DNA of 64,000 bases, from NCBI GenBank assembly GCA_036365455.1, contig JAWQUS010000030.1:19426001-19490000 (forward strand), given 5' to 3'. The position numbers and the translations under genes were made by a program. The stretch is from Macrosoma leucophasiata. Lineage: Eukaryota > Arthropoda > Insecta > Lepidoptera > Hedylidae. The notes below the pieces were generated by a model. It did not search any database. It had not been told where the DNA came from and saw only the letters and a list, made by a program, of their open reading frames with translations. Positions 20,681 to 30,895 of this stretch are shown in pieces. Every line of letters starts with the position of its first letter. The stretch's first letter is position 1.

Positions 20681-20859
20681 CGGACCTGAGTCTACTTATT
20701 TATATGTTAAATGCCCTTAGTTCGCAGGTACAGTAGCCGAAAGACCGTATACCTATTATCATCTAACAAACTCAAATAGCTAACGTGTTTAGGTTTTGAA
20801 ATCCAGGCTTTATGTAGATAGCTATCTGTTGACTATTGTATTAAAAAATGGAAAGAATA

Positions 20860-21515
20860 ATATGATTTCATTCGGGACTCGAACCCGCAACCACTGGGAT
20901 CTCTAGTCCAGTCTCCCAATTGAGCTGTTCGTTGTGCAAAATTCGACAGACGGGTGTGTACAGTATCCAACAAGAAATAATGCACATCGACCTTAGGAAG
21001 AGACGTCGGCTTATTTCGGAACTGTAGAGCGTTATCTCTTTCGCACCTTACCTATTTGACGTTTGTCGACCATTTTGATCAAGTTTTGACCAATACCGGA
21101 CTACGGATGCTTATGTAGGCAGTGTGCAGCAGAGACAACGCTCTATAAAGACGAAACTAGCCGATTTTCACTTTCATAGGCTCGATGTGCATTATTTCTT
21201 GATGAGCACTGTACTTCGGTGTACACACCCGTCTGTCAAATGCTTCCATCACATTTTATTGCATTGCCTTGGGGGGGCAGTAGCGACGTCTATTGCCAAC
21301 AATACTAGTTATGCAACCGATGTGACAAACTTTTCAGTTTATTAAATATCGTAAAGATGTCGCCATACCCTCAATAATTGTTTTATTTTATCTAATGAAA
21401 ATATGTACCACATGCGAGTATTATATTTTAAAGAAAAAAAGAAAGAATAACTTGACTTCAGGCGGGACTCGAACCCTCTCGAACTGTCAATTGAGCTACG
21501 AAGTCCAGCAAGAAG
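20860..21515 (-). mobile_element. Tandem tRNA-like unit E, split by a hairpin MITE
   Basis: On the minus strand the order is tRNA-like head (21508-21455), A/T-rich tail with GAAAGAATAA-type motif, spacer (about 21370-21231), second tRNA-like head (20945-20878), tail. This is the same head-tail-spacer-head-tail order as at 54.3-54.7 kb, so the unit is ~290 bp and repeats in tandem. Between spacer and second head lies a 280 bp insertion (20945-21229) holding the TACAGT MITE. Confidence 0.6.
20956..21213. mobile_element. MITE with TACAGT ends, copy 1
   Basis: The ends TACAGTATCCAACAAGAAAT and ATTTCTTGATGAGCACTGTA bracket about 258 bp. The MITE itself sits between inverted GACAGACGGGTGTGTAC blocks, suggesting insertion into the arm of an older hairpin. 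The 29909-30168 copy is in the opposite orientation. A TA flank would fit Tc1/mariner-type elements. Confidence 0.65.
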
Positions 21516-21538
21516 ACAATTTTATGTAAGAATGTTCA

Positions 21539-21833
21539 TTTTTTTTTTTTTTTTTTATATTATGTAAGTGGTAAACAAGCATGCAGTTCACGTTGATGTT
21601 AAGTGATGACTGCAGCCTATAGACACTTACACAAAGACTAAGGTCAAAATGCAGATGCGTTACCACTCCTGAGGCCTAAGGTGTTACGCCTCTGTGCCGG
21701 AAATTACAGGGCCGTACATTACCACCTGACCGGAACACGATTGTGCTGAACACTACCATTTAGCGGCAAGTATATTAGGTAATGCGGTGGTGCCTACGCC
21801 CGCGAGCTCCGTCACTGGAGCTCTACCACCAGT
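21539..21833 (-). mobile_element. SINE-A copy 15, full length
   Basis: T-run of about 18 bp, then TATATTATGTAAGTGG (a small insertion in the tail) and a clean body to CTACCACCAGT. Confidence 0.85.
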
Positions 21834-22397
21834 AAAAAAAATAGTTATTAATGAATTACGACTAGTGAGTATAAGTGTGGAAATAAGTTACCCCACTTAT
21901 TCTTAAAAAAAAGAAACATATTCAGTGTTATAATAATGTACACGTTAACAGTTCATAATATTCAATCATTACCCAGCCAGCGTTTCTAGTCCCGCTTTTG
22001 GCAATCAATTTTAACGAGCAGCGTCACAAGTATCTTGTTAATTTGGTCGTCTTCCACCAAAGCGTGTTTTTAAGAGATAATTTGAACAGAAGACTGTTTT
22101 GAAACATTATTCTGTACTTCATTTGAGCAATAATAAAGTCTTTGTTTATGAGTGTTTATACGTCGTGGTAAGAATATATTTTTGTATTATGAAGATAACA
22201 ATTATAGTTTACTTTAATGAACTCTACTGAAGTTTTCTTCCTGAGGCACCGCATTACATAATCTACGTTTCGCAATGGTGGAAAGTATTGATTTATTTAC
22301 AACTTACTCCTAAATTCAGCACTGATAGTACTTCTGTTGTTGAAGTGTAGCACTCTGTCAAGTTCTTTTTTTTTTGGTTGTGAGGAGTTTTGAAACG
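21834..22397. other. No recognised feature
   Basis: AT-rich, no shared repeat apart from a weak CACCGCATTACATAATCTAC near 22247 that may be a scrap of SINE-A. Confidence 0.35.
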
Positions 22398-22756
22398 TTA
22401 TCTAAACTAATATTATAAAGAGGTAATATTTTTTTGTTTGTTTGTAATGAATAGGCTCAATAACTACTGGACCGATTTTAAAAATTCATTCACTATTCGA
22501 AAGCTACATTATCCACGGGTAACATAGGCTATATTTTATTTAGTAAAAAATAGGGTTCCGTAAGATATTTGGGTTTTTCAGACACAAGGTGTAAAAAATC
22601 GATCAGAAAAGTTACTTATTTTGCGTACGCTGCCTAAACTATAAAAGATATCGAGGAAGACTAGGCTATATCTATGTATAATCATCACGCTAAGACGAAT
22701 AGGAGAGGGTAGGCAACATTGCACCGTGCGAAGCCGGGGCGGGCCTCTAGTATTAT
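22398..22756 (+). mobile_element. Helitron remnant, plus strand
   Basis: AACTAATATTATAAAGAGG and TTTGTTTGTTTG at the start, ACTACTGGACCGATTTTAAAAATTC inside, GCGAAGCCGGGGCGGGCCTCTAGT at the end: the lepidopteran Helitron plan. Non-coding. Confidence 0.75.
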
Positions 22757-22762
22757 TATATA

Positions 22763-22972
22763 GGAAGCGCGCATGTCCCCGCGGCTGGTGTAGATCGTAA
22801 GCGATCTACTTGGTTAATCGTTAAAAGCGCGGTCGGGTGTGCGGTGGGTATAGGTGACCGCTAGTGGCAAATTAAAGAAATGCGCGTTTTCGTGCTTCGG
22901 AGGGCACGTTAAGCCGTCGGTCCCGGTTGCTATCGATAGATAGCAGTCGTTAAACCTTGTCGGAGGACTTAT
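22763..22972 (+). mobile_element. SINE-C copy 1 (5S rRNA-derived), 3' truncated
   Basis: GAAGCGCGCATG...GGCTGGTGTAGATCG start, then the 5S-like internal control region, here diverged (GGTTAATCGTTAAAAGCGCGG, TAGGTGACCGC). It runs to ACCTTGTCGGAGGACTTAT, where SINE-A copy 16 takes over. Starts only 6 bp after the Helitron end. Confidence 0.75.
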
Positions 22973-22978
22973 AATAAC

Positions 22979-23105
22979 TATCACAGAGACAAAACCAAGG
23001 TCTCAGGGGTGGCAACGCATCTGCATTTTGACCTCTGGTTTTAGTGTAGATATCTATAGGCTGCAGTCATCACTTAACATCCATGTAAACTACATGCTTG
23101 TTTAT
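22979..23105 (+). mobile_element. SINE-A copy 16, 5' truncated
   Basis: TCACAGAGACAAAACC...CTACATGCTTGTTTA; A-tail absent. It is joined to SINE-C copy 1 with no spacer (TTATAATAACTATCACAG), so a chimeric or serial insertion is possible. Confidence 0.7.
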
Positions 23106-23428
23106 TGAATTAACTGTACATAGGCACTTGTGGTACTATTTTGAGATCTCGCAAACAAAATAAGATTATTGGGAATTACTCTAGGCATATTGTTCTAAAA
23201 AAACTGCAAAGTATTATTTTAGGAAACAGATATAGATTTGAACATTAACTTCAGAATTCGAAGCCATTCATTTCGTCAACACGAAAAAAGTCGCTTCCCC
23301 ACAGCCACAAATAGCTCGAGGTAATGGGGAACCGCTGTACCTGTCAGTTAGGCGGGAATGTGCCAATTTGCCTGACGTGCTTAAACAGGGAGGTATACTT
23401 AGGAGGAGGTATACTTACAGGGAGGTTT
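23106..23428. other. No gene; short tandem motif
   Basis: GGAGGTATACTTA occurs at 23391 and 23405, with a third weaker GGAGGTTTACT at 23421. Otherwise unassigned. Confidence 0.4.
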
Positions 23429-23728
23429 ACTGGTGGTAGAGCTCCAGTGACGGAGCTCGCGGGCGTAGGCACCACCGCATTACCTAATTTACTTGCCGCT
23501 AAATGGTAGTGTTCAGCAGTATCGTGTTCCTGTCAGGTGGTAATGTACGACCCTGTAATTTCCGGCACAGAGGCATAACACCTTAGGCCTCAGGAGTGGT
23601 AACGCATCTGCATTTTGGCCTTGGTCTTCATGTGGTTGTCTATAGGCTGCAGTCATCACTTAACATCAATGTGAACTGCATGCTTGTTAGCCACTTACAT
23701 TACATAAAAAAAAAAAAAAAAAAAAAAA
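23429..23728 (+). mobile_element. SINE-A copy 17, full length with long A-tail
   Basis: ACTGGTGGTAGAGCTCC to TTACATTACAT followed by about 22 A residues. The long pure tail suggests one of the younger insertions. Confidence 0.9.
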
Positions 23729-23794
23729 TACTCAGATTTTATAAAAGTTTTCTATAATTGACCAGTACGCTGCCGCTGGTATGTACGTTTAACA

Positions 23795-24058
23795 TTAGAA
23801 TAAAATTCATTTATTCTGATAACAACACACGGACAACAACATCAAACAACATTAGACAATAGATAAAAGAAATATGGTACAACCGACAGGGTATATATTA
23901 ATAAGGTATGACGATAAGTATGACTCAAGATCGATCCTAATGGGTACCCAGATCAGCTTATGCCAAGCAGATGTTACCTATCTACTTGACGCTGGTTTTC
24001 ATCTGGGTCCCTGTAAGTGTTCCACGGATGTCAGTCAGTTACACAAGGTAAAATTTAA
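23795..24058 (-). mobile_element. LINE-T3 3' end, copy 2
   Basis: AATAAAATTCATTTATTCTG on the plus strand marks the tail side; GGGTACCCAGATCAG...GACGCTGGTTTTCATCTGGG...CCACGGATGTCAGTC parallels 6.6 kb. No coding sequence. Confidence 0.6.
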
Positions 24059-24112
24059 ACCTATGTATGTAAAAATATAGAAAATATGTAAAAAACTGAA
24101 TAAATGAGAATA

Positions 24113-24795
24113 ATAATGGCAACCCAAAGAAACGTCCCATTGCTGGGCACGAGTCTCCCCTTTTTGGAGGGAGGCCTGGAGCTTACTCCACCACGCTGCT
24201 CTAATGCGGGTTGGTGGAGATATGGGTTATGATATGTTCTTAGGTTTTCGCGAGCTACACTCACAGAAATAAAACTATTTTTACAGATTTATCTCGCGTA
24301 TATTAAACTAAAATGATTTTTAAAATCAACCCGACGTTTCGGTCGCTTTTCAGCTTCCGTGGTCCCGGGCAGACTGAGGTGACATATGTCTGACAGAAGT
24401 TTGAAAAAATTATATGTAGCTACCTCCATCGATTTCGTAAACGCCTTGCGTAGCGTTCAGGATTAACACAATAATTACTTATGGTATCTTGAGGTCTTGC
24501 AGACTGCTGCGGCTGGGATTTAATCTTGCTAAGTATGGGATCCCATGATATGGGTTAGTGGCCAGCCCGTGTCGAATGTTTTCAAACCGCCTATAAGGCC
24601 TCCGATAAGGTTTAACGACTGATATCTATCGATAGCAACCGGGACCGACGGCTTGACGTGCTCTCCGAAGCACGGAAACGAGCATTTTAATTTGCCACTA
24701 GCGGTCACCCATCACACACCCGACCGCGTCCTTATCGCTTAACCACTTAGTAGAGCTTCCGATCTACACCAGCCGCTGGGCCATGCGCGCTTCAA
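24113..24795 (-). mobile_element. SINE-C copy 2, split by Rep-F
   Basis: Minus strand from GAAGCGCGCATGGCCCAGCGGC (24795) through the 5S-like region, the CGATAGATATCAGTCG block and GGCCTTATAGGCGG to ~24558; then after the Rep-F insertion the LINE-like 3' part (GGAGTAAGCTCCAGGCC, CCAGCAATGGGACGTTT) at 24229-24113. With copy 3 it defines the full ~360 bp layout. Confidence 0.8.
24230..24546 (-). mobile_element. Rep-F copy with 11 bp TSD
   Basis: 317 bp between identical GATATGGGTTA at 24219-24229 and 24547-24557. The longest copy: CTTAGGTTTTCGCGAGC, ATCTCGCGTATATTAAAC, CAACCCGACGTTTCGGTCGC, GACTGAGGTGACATATGTC, CTACCTCCATCG. The duplication shows retrotransposition; no coding sequence, so SINE or truncated LINE cannot be told apart. 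Confidence 0.75.
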
Positions 24796-26340
24796 AATAA
24801 AAATAACAAGATATAATATGATAATTACGAATATACTTACTCGTACATATATTCCATACACGTGTGTCATATTAATAAACATTATTTCAGTTGTGTGGAT
24901 AGGACACGTCTCATGTGCATGTACAGGTCACGCCAACTAGCTCCACTACCAGTAAACTAAGTAAATTATCAATATTCTACATTTTTAATTAAAAAAATAT
25001 GTATCCTTACCATTGCTAGTTTCAAACACTATAAAGAACTAAGCCAATCTTTTAAGACTGCAAAGAGGTTTCATTAGCAGGAGTTAATGATAAGAAGTCA
25101 AATAGAAGCTAGAAGATTCCTTCCACTTGAAACCTTTTAATGAAAGGGATTAACAAAGCAAATATTATAATATTTTTTTCAAGAAGGAACCCTTTGATTA
25201 ATATTGCCAAGTGTATGACTTTTAATTATGTAGTAAAATACTCATTACAAAGGCTGTGAAGACGTGCGAATCTTGACAGTTCGTGAACTCATCTCTCCTG
25301 TTAAATATTCCGAAGTGATTAACGTTTTAAGGATAAACCTCCCAGAGAGCGATTACCTCTCTCCTTGTATCCACATATTAAGGATGTGCTATTCAGCACA
25401 TCCTTAATATGTGGATTCCCACAGGTCATACTTTCAGTTCTTGGTTCTTATAAATTATATTTGGATTTTTCCAATGGGAAAGGATTTCAATAGCACCATT
25501 TTAGTAATGCTACTATGAATATCAATACATTCTTCTTCATACAGGACTTAAAAAAGCATTGTTGTACGCATGAGTGCACACATTTTTGCTTAGGCTAACT
25601 AACCTTTAAATTGAAGAGATTATGTCTTGCATCATTTTTTTACTAGCTTTTTCTGTGTGTTTTCTATTTTCATTATCTTCCCATATAAGGGAAACTGCAA
25701 GAAAAGCGACGTATCACTCTTGACCGTGTTTTCAGGCGCTTTCTGACCGCCGACGAGAATATAATTGCTACACTGCACGCTGCATTTGGTAGTTTTAGAA
25801 TATGTGTCATGAACGTAGATAAATGTATCCAAGCATAAATGCAAACCAACAATACGCCAGTTAGAAATTAAAAAAACAAATATTATAAATGATAAAGATA
25901 TTCAATCTAATAAAATAGGAAAAACAATTATTATTGAATTAAAATAAATAATTACTCATTCTAAAAAAAGAACTATATTATTTATAATAAAATAAATTAT
26001 TATAATTTTTTTTTTAATTTTTTAGTTATGTTTTGACTTATATAGAGGCGAACCTATTGACATATCTGTACTCTGGGATCGAACCTAGATTAATAGAAGC
26101 TCTGCTGACCGCGACCTACTTTTTCTATTGTTTTCTTTCAATAGATTAATTCTTTGTAATGAATAAAATTATTTCTTTATTGGATGTTGTTCCACCCATA
26201 AGGGTTTAAAATTGAGATCTAATATGTAAAGAAGTCCTTCAAATAAAAATCATTGTACTTAGGATTTCGAGAAATTACAACCAACCCTAAAGCCTTTAAA
26301 ATAGCGGTTTAATACGTGTATGAAAGTCCATCAAATTGAA
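24796..26340. other. Largest mostly unique stretch
   Basis: About 1.5 kb AT-rich DNA without the families that fill the rest of the window. It holds a perfect 22 bp hairpin at 25369-25416 and an imperfect inverted pair (GATTCCTTCCACTTGAAACC at 25112 against TTCAAGAAGGAACCC at 25178). The minus-strand 70-codon frame at 25632-25844 has no recognisable domain. Confidence 0.4.
25369..25416. repeat. Perfect 22 bp hairpin, 4 nt loop
   Basis: ATCCACATATTAAGGATGTGCT, loop ATTC, then its exact complement. The loop is short for a canonical animal pre-miRNA, so a replication or repair product is as likely. Confidence 0.75.
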
Positions 26341-26351
26341 ATTATATGATT

Positions 26352-26405
26352 TTGTCATCACTTAATATCAATGTGATTTGCATGCTTGTTTGCCATCACA
26401 TTAAA
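26352..26405 (+). mobile_element. SINE-A copy 18, 3' end only
   Basis: GTCATCACTTAATATCAATG...GCATGCTTGTTTGCCATCACATTAAA: the last ~50 bp of the element. Confidence 0.65.
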
Positions 26406-26640
26406 TAATATTGAAATATATACACGCTCACAATGTGTCGTATCCTTAACGACCTCACGTACGAACAAGTAACCATTGTGAACTCTCGTCACCTTTCATG
26501 TCGCGGAAAGCTGAGTTTTTCTACCATCTTAAACCCTGCATCCTGAAAATGACGTCGTTTTTTTGTTCGCGAGGAAATCTTAGGATCAACTTATGCATAT
26601 GTATATACGGTTGCATTGAAAACTTGTTTATTTAAATGCA

Positions 26641-26790
26641 ATGGTGGTAGAACTCCATCACCACATTGCCGATTATACATGCCGGTGAATGGTATGTTCA
26701 GTACTATTATGTTCGGATCAGATAGTATTCGTATCCGGTGGTAATGTACATACGGTATAACAGCTTAGGCCTCAGAAGTGACAAAACATC
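26641..26790 (+). mobile_element. SINE-A copy 19, degenerate
   Basis: ATGGTGGTAGAACTCC, CACCACATTGCCGATTATACATG, CCGGTGGTAATGTACATACGG, CTTAGGCCTCAGAAGTG in the right order with many changes. One of the oldest copies. Confidence 0.6.
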
Positions 26791-27078
26791 ACTAGAATAA
26801 ATCACAAAAAAATAATCACTAGAATAAATCAAAGTTTGACTGATGATTTTACATTCTCAGGAGAAAAAGATCTTGGGGGATGAAGTCAACATCAGTATAG
26901 GCATGGGCTGTTGAAATATTGTTGGACCTTTGCGTTACACCTTGTATATTCTATATCTCTGGTTTATAGGTTGATATTTGCAGACTATAGGTTCACTTAC
27001 CGTTGATGAGAAGTGTAAGCTTGTTTGACAATTTCCTGATATAAAATTAACAATACAAACTGTTATTGTTCAAAAGAC

Positions 27079-27313
27079 TACTGCTGATAGACCACCATTG
27101 ACGGAGCTCGCGGGCGTAGGTACCACCGCATTACCTAATCTACTTCCCGTCGTAATGTACGGCCCTATAATTTCCGGCACAGAGGCATAAAGGTTTAAAC
27201 GTATGGGATCAACATTGAAATACGAGTACTGTAGTTTTTATGTAGACGTTTCTAGGCTATAGTATTATTTACCATCAAAGTGAACTGTATGCTTGTTTGC
27301 CATGATAAAAAAT
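27079..27313 (+). mobile_element. SINE-A copy 20 with internal deletion
   Basis: ACTGCTGATAGACCACC...GGAGCTCGCGGGCGTAGG then ACCTAATCTACTTCCCGTCG jumps to TAATGTACGGCCC. A-tail side TTTGCCATGATAAAAAATAA. Confidence 0.7.
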
Positions 27314-27570
27314 AAATTATCATTGGTATGATTTAGTTTACTAATCGCCAATGGCTAGCAAACTCAATAAAGTAAACATCTGAATAATCCAGCACAGTAA
27401 TTCGAATATATGCAACAATAGAGAACCATGTTCGCTTTGGGTAAGAGCTGAGCGCACACCACGATAGCTCTTGGCAGCTCGGTCGGGACCATTACGCGAC
27501 GCCAGTGTTAAGCCCGAGCACGTTTATGCGCAGGGTTGACACTTTATGTTATATAAAAAATATATAACAG

Positions 27571-27856
27571 TTTTTTTAAATGTAATAAAAGTGGCAAACA
27601 AGCGTGCAGTTCACATTGATGTTAAGTGATGACTGCAGCCTATAGACACCCACACAATGACCAGAGGTCAAAATGCAGATGCGCTGCCACTCCTGAGGCA
27701 TTAGGTGTTATGCCTCTGTGCCGGAAATTACAGAGCCGTACATTACCACCTGACCGGAACACGATAGTGCTGAACACTACCATTTAGCGGCAAGTATATT
27801 AGGTATGCGTTGGTGCCTACGCCCTCGAGCTCCGTCACTGGAGCTCTACCACCAGT
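27571..27856 (-). mobile_element. SINE-A copy 21, full length
   Basis: Body nearly identical to copies 33, 36 and 38 (AATGACCAGAGGTC, ATGCGCTGCCACTCC), defining a subgroup distinct from copies with AAAGACCAAGGTC. CAGTTT occurs at both ends and could be a short target duplication. Confidence 0.85.
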
Positions 27857-28109
27857 TTCAGTAATCATGTAAAGGAACAAAAACTAGGAAGGGCTCTGTT
27901 GGTGCGCTGTTGCATAAAATATGTCAAATATTGTAATCGCAAAAATGGAAGGGTATTTAGCTTGACAACTCGAGCAGATAGTATCCGAATTCCTGTGTCT
28001 TCTGCCGTGCGTGTGTGTCCTAAAGAAATAGGTAGGAAATAAAATAATATTCAAAACAACGTACGTACAATCGGTTCGAACATAGAACCTTCTGCTTCTT
28101 TGCAGACGG

Positions 28110-28270
28110 ATAAAAATAAAGCTTTCTTTGACAACCCTTCAAATTCTTCGCGTTTGAAGTGTTCAGTATGAAAGCGGAGTGGCAGTCCCAAATTGCATCG
28201 CCAGCAAATACGGCCGCGTAATGGAGGTTTAGACTATCAGAATGTTGAATAAAATTTACGTCAGGCCTAG
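28110..28270. repeat. Local duplication R3, copy 1
   Basis: TCTTTGACAACCC...TTCGCGTTTGAAGTG, CAGTATGAAAGCGGAGTGGCAG, GGCCGCGTAATGGAGG. Repeated at 28650-28812. On the minus strand each holds an open frame, but the two differ by frameshifts, so no gene is called. Confidence 0.6.
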
Positions 28271-28649
28271 TATTCTCCACATTTTATTGCGGAACACTCT
28301 TGAAAATGCTATTCTAGAAGAAATAGAACACACCACAGAAAGAGAGGGACAATCTTAGTAAAAGTTATGGAACAAATAGGGCGTTATACGATCTAAATTG
28401 CTTTTATTGCGTTATTGTTAGTATTGGCACATATAAATGTTTTTACAGAGTCAATCTTCTGTGATTGTGCTATTACTTATTCTGTGATTTTACACTATCG
28501 ACTCTGGATAAGTCTCCGTTTTAGTGGATATGTACACTGTGGAAGCGGAGTTGCAGCCTTAAATGCATATTTAAATACGTTTGTAGTTAATGTAGATGCG
28601 TTACTCTACAAGCCACCCATATTTATGTCGTGTCCATAGCATAAATAAA

Positions 28650-28812
28650 ACTAAAAAAACTCTCGTTAGCAACCCTACAAAAGTATTCGCGTTTGGAGTG
28701 TACAATACAGTATGAAAGCGGAGTGGCAGCCCTAAATTGCAACGCCAGCGATACACGGCCGCGTAATGGAGGATTATGCTTCCAGAATGTTGAGTAAAGT
28801 TTTAATGCCCTG
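28650..28812. repeat. Local duplication R3, copy 2
   Basis: Same orientation as copy 1 and ~75-80% alike by eye. A scrap of the same phrase (TGTGGAAGCGGAGTTGCAGCC) at 28539 between the two suggests a third, mostly lost unit. Confidence 0.6.
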
Positions 28813-28914
28813 CAAATACGTTTCATCCTCTTAGTTATTGCGTGCAGTGTTGTGTGGTATGGTAATTTATTCGTGCATTACTGTTTCAATGTTTTTTAGT
28901 CGACTTATCAATTT

Positions 28915-29194
28915 GTTTATGTATGTATCTTCTCGCCAAGTCCGTTACGGGATAGGCGGGGAGTATGGATTGCTAAATATCCCAGTCCTGATACACCTTC
29001 CGTGCTTACCCCCATTATTCATTCTCTTCATGCATGTACGCCGATTCCTAAGACTTTTGATCCCACCTTCATACAGTACTCGACCTATTTGGTCAAGATA
29101 AATCAGTCTTGGTCTTCCTGGGCCTCTGCAGCCATCCACATTCGCATTGTATTTCTGTTTAGTCATTCGCTCATTCGACATTCTTTCTAAGTAC
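28915..29194 (-). mobile_element. RTE LINE, 5' truncated, older copy
   Basis: About 280 bp from TATGTATGTATCTTCTCGCC to CATTCTTTCTAAG, flanked by ATCAATTT at 28907-28914 and 29195-29202. Compared with the 38 and 52 kb copies it has several stops and substitutions. Confidence 0.75.
28945..29194 (-). pseudogene. RTE C-terminal fragment, decayed
   Basis: The frame reads ERMSNERMTKQKYNANVDGC, GPGRPRLIYLDQIGRVL, then diverges (GKHGRCIRTGIF) where the younger copies read EAREVCQNRDVW, so a frameshift has entered. Covers only the tail after the reverse-transcriptase domain. Confidence 0.75.
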
Positions 29195-29222
29195 ATCAAT
29201 TTATGTTACACGCAATAAATAG

Positions 29223-29368
29223 ACAGAGACATATCAACTAAAGTCTCACTCAGTGGATGGCAACGCATCAGCATTTTGACCTTGGTCTTTGTGTGCGTGT
29301 CTATAGGCTGCTGTCACTTAGCATCAATATGACCTCCGCGCTTGTTTGCCACCATTACATAAAAATAT
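29223..29368 (+). mobile_element. SINE-A copy 22, 5' truncated
   Basis: GACAGAGACATATCAACTAAAGTCTC...CTTGTTTGCCACCATTACATAAAAATA. Several deletions in the ATCACTTAAC block. Confidence 0.7.
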
Positions 29369-29641
29369 CCAACATAGAACCTCCTCCTTTTTTGAAGTTG
29401 ACAAAAAAAAAAGAATATAATACAATACAAACTCCACGTATATATATAAAATTTTCAGAGAATTTTACTCACATATCAGCGCGGTCGTGCCGAACTTTTG
29501 GTCACGTAACAATATGTGGCTACGTAGATATATGATGTATGTATGTACATGGAACGCATTTGTTGCCCTGTCCGGTCGAAGTTCGGCACGCCGCCAAAAC
29601 GACTTTTATTCGACACTTTATTTGGTTAAGTTAAACATTAA

Positions 29642-29791
29642 CCCCCTTATTCATAAACGTACATTAGATACGTTTTAGTTATAGAATGCTTTGTCCTTGT
29701 CAGTTGCATTGCCAAATATGCAGGATAGAAAGAGACAAAGGAGAGATTAGCAACACTTTAGCTAAAATACGTTTGTTTATGAATAAGGGGG
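29642..29791. mobile_element. Harbinger-like MITE, copy 2
   Basis: CCCCCTTATTCATAAACGTA and GTTTATGAATAAGGGGG ends, 150 bp. Flanks TAA and TAG: a 3 bp duplication with one later change. Orientation opposite to copy 1. Confidence 0.75.
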
Positions 29792-29908
29792 TAGACATAT
29801 TGCAGGTAATTATGTCGCATTTGGGATGGTTTTATATAACTTTGCCTTCTGCTCCACTTAAGTTGATTATTCAATTGTTGTTCAAGTTTATAAAGGTTGA
29901 ATCTTTAT

Positions 29909-30168
29909 ACAGTACTCATCAAGAAATAATGCACATCGAGTCTATGAGAGTAACAATCGGCTAGTTTCGGCTTCATAGAGCGTCATCTCTGCTGCACACT
30001 GCCTACGTAAGCATCCGTAGTCCGGTATTGGTCAAAACGTGATCAAAATGGTCGACAAACGTCAAATAGGTAAGGTGCGAAAGAGATAGCGCTCTACAGA
30101 TCCGAAATAAGACGACGTCTCTTCCTGAGGTCGATATGCATTATTATTGCTTGTTGGATACTGTATAA
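29909..30168. mobile_element. MITE with TACAGT ends, copy 2
   Basis: TACAGTACTCATCAAGAAAT and ATTATTGCTTGTTGGATACTGTA ends, reverse of the 20956 copy, including GCATCCGTAGTCCGGTATTG. Flanked by TA on both sides. Confidence 0.7.
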
Positions 30169-30172
30169 AACG

Positions 30173-30480
30173 TAACTTCACGCCTGTAATCCCCGAAGAG
30201 GTAGGCAGAAGTAAATGCATGCATTCAAGCATACATGCAATTACCCACGATTCGCCGGTTACGTTTTTGGCCCATGTAACAGGTGGCGAGCCTGTTGACA
30301 TCTCTGGGGACATTATCAAACTCCGAGGTACTGGGAAATTGCCAGAAAATAGAAAAATCCCAATAGAACCAGAGATAAAGGACTTAACACCATTATCTCT
30401 GACAACCCCTACCCGGGAATCGAACCCAGGACCTCAGCGTAGTAGTAGTGGCCTGCTACCACTAGGCTATCGAGGTAGTT
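30173..30480 (-). mobile_element. SINE-B copy 2
   Basis: Complete from the ACTACCTCGATAGCCTAGTGG head to the GGCGTGAAGTTACG tail. GATACTGTATAAAAC left and GATACTGTATGTATAAAAC right look like an imperfect duplication, placing the insertion at the very end of the TACAGT MITE. Confidence 0.8.
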
Positions 30481-30542
30481 TAATATGTGATACTGTATGT
30501 ATAAAACAAAAGTCGTACCGATTTTTGTGTTTAAGAGCGGTA

Positions 30543-30895
30543 GATTAAGAAGAAGAAGAAAAAAGAAGAAGAAAAAACATTTATTGGCGCAGCCGATCAA
30601 GCACTGCATAAAAAAGCAATAGAAAAAAAATTAAACATTTAAAATATAAGTACGTTGGTACGACAAAAAAAAACAACATTTATGAAATCATTGACATTAA
30701 AAACACAAAAAAAAAGAAAAAGAAAGAACACTGTTAATATAAAAAGAAATAGGTACCTTGTAACAGTAGAAAAATAAAACAAGATCTCACGGCTGCACCA
30801 AATAGTTCCCAGTTCAGCATAATGTCAAGCCGGAGCCTGACGCTGGTTTTCAACTGGAAACTACTCGGTGGGACACGGATATCAGTCCTAAAAGT
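30543..30895 (-). mobile_element. LINE-T3-like 3' end, copy 3
   Basis: A GAA-repeat tail (30543-30577), ACATTTATTGGCGCAGCCG, and further in CTCACGGCTGCACC...GACGCTGGTTTTCAACTGG...GACACGGATATCAGTCC. A relative of the 6.5 kb copy. Confidence 0.55.
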
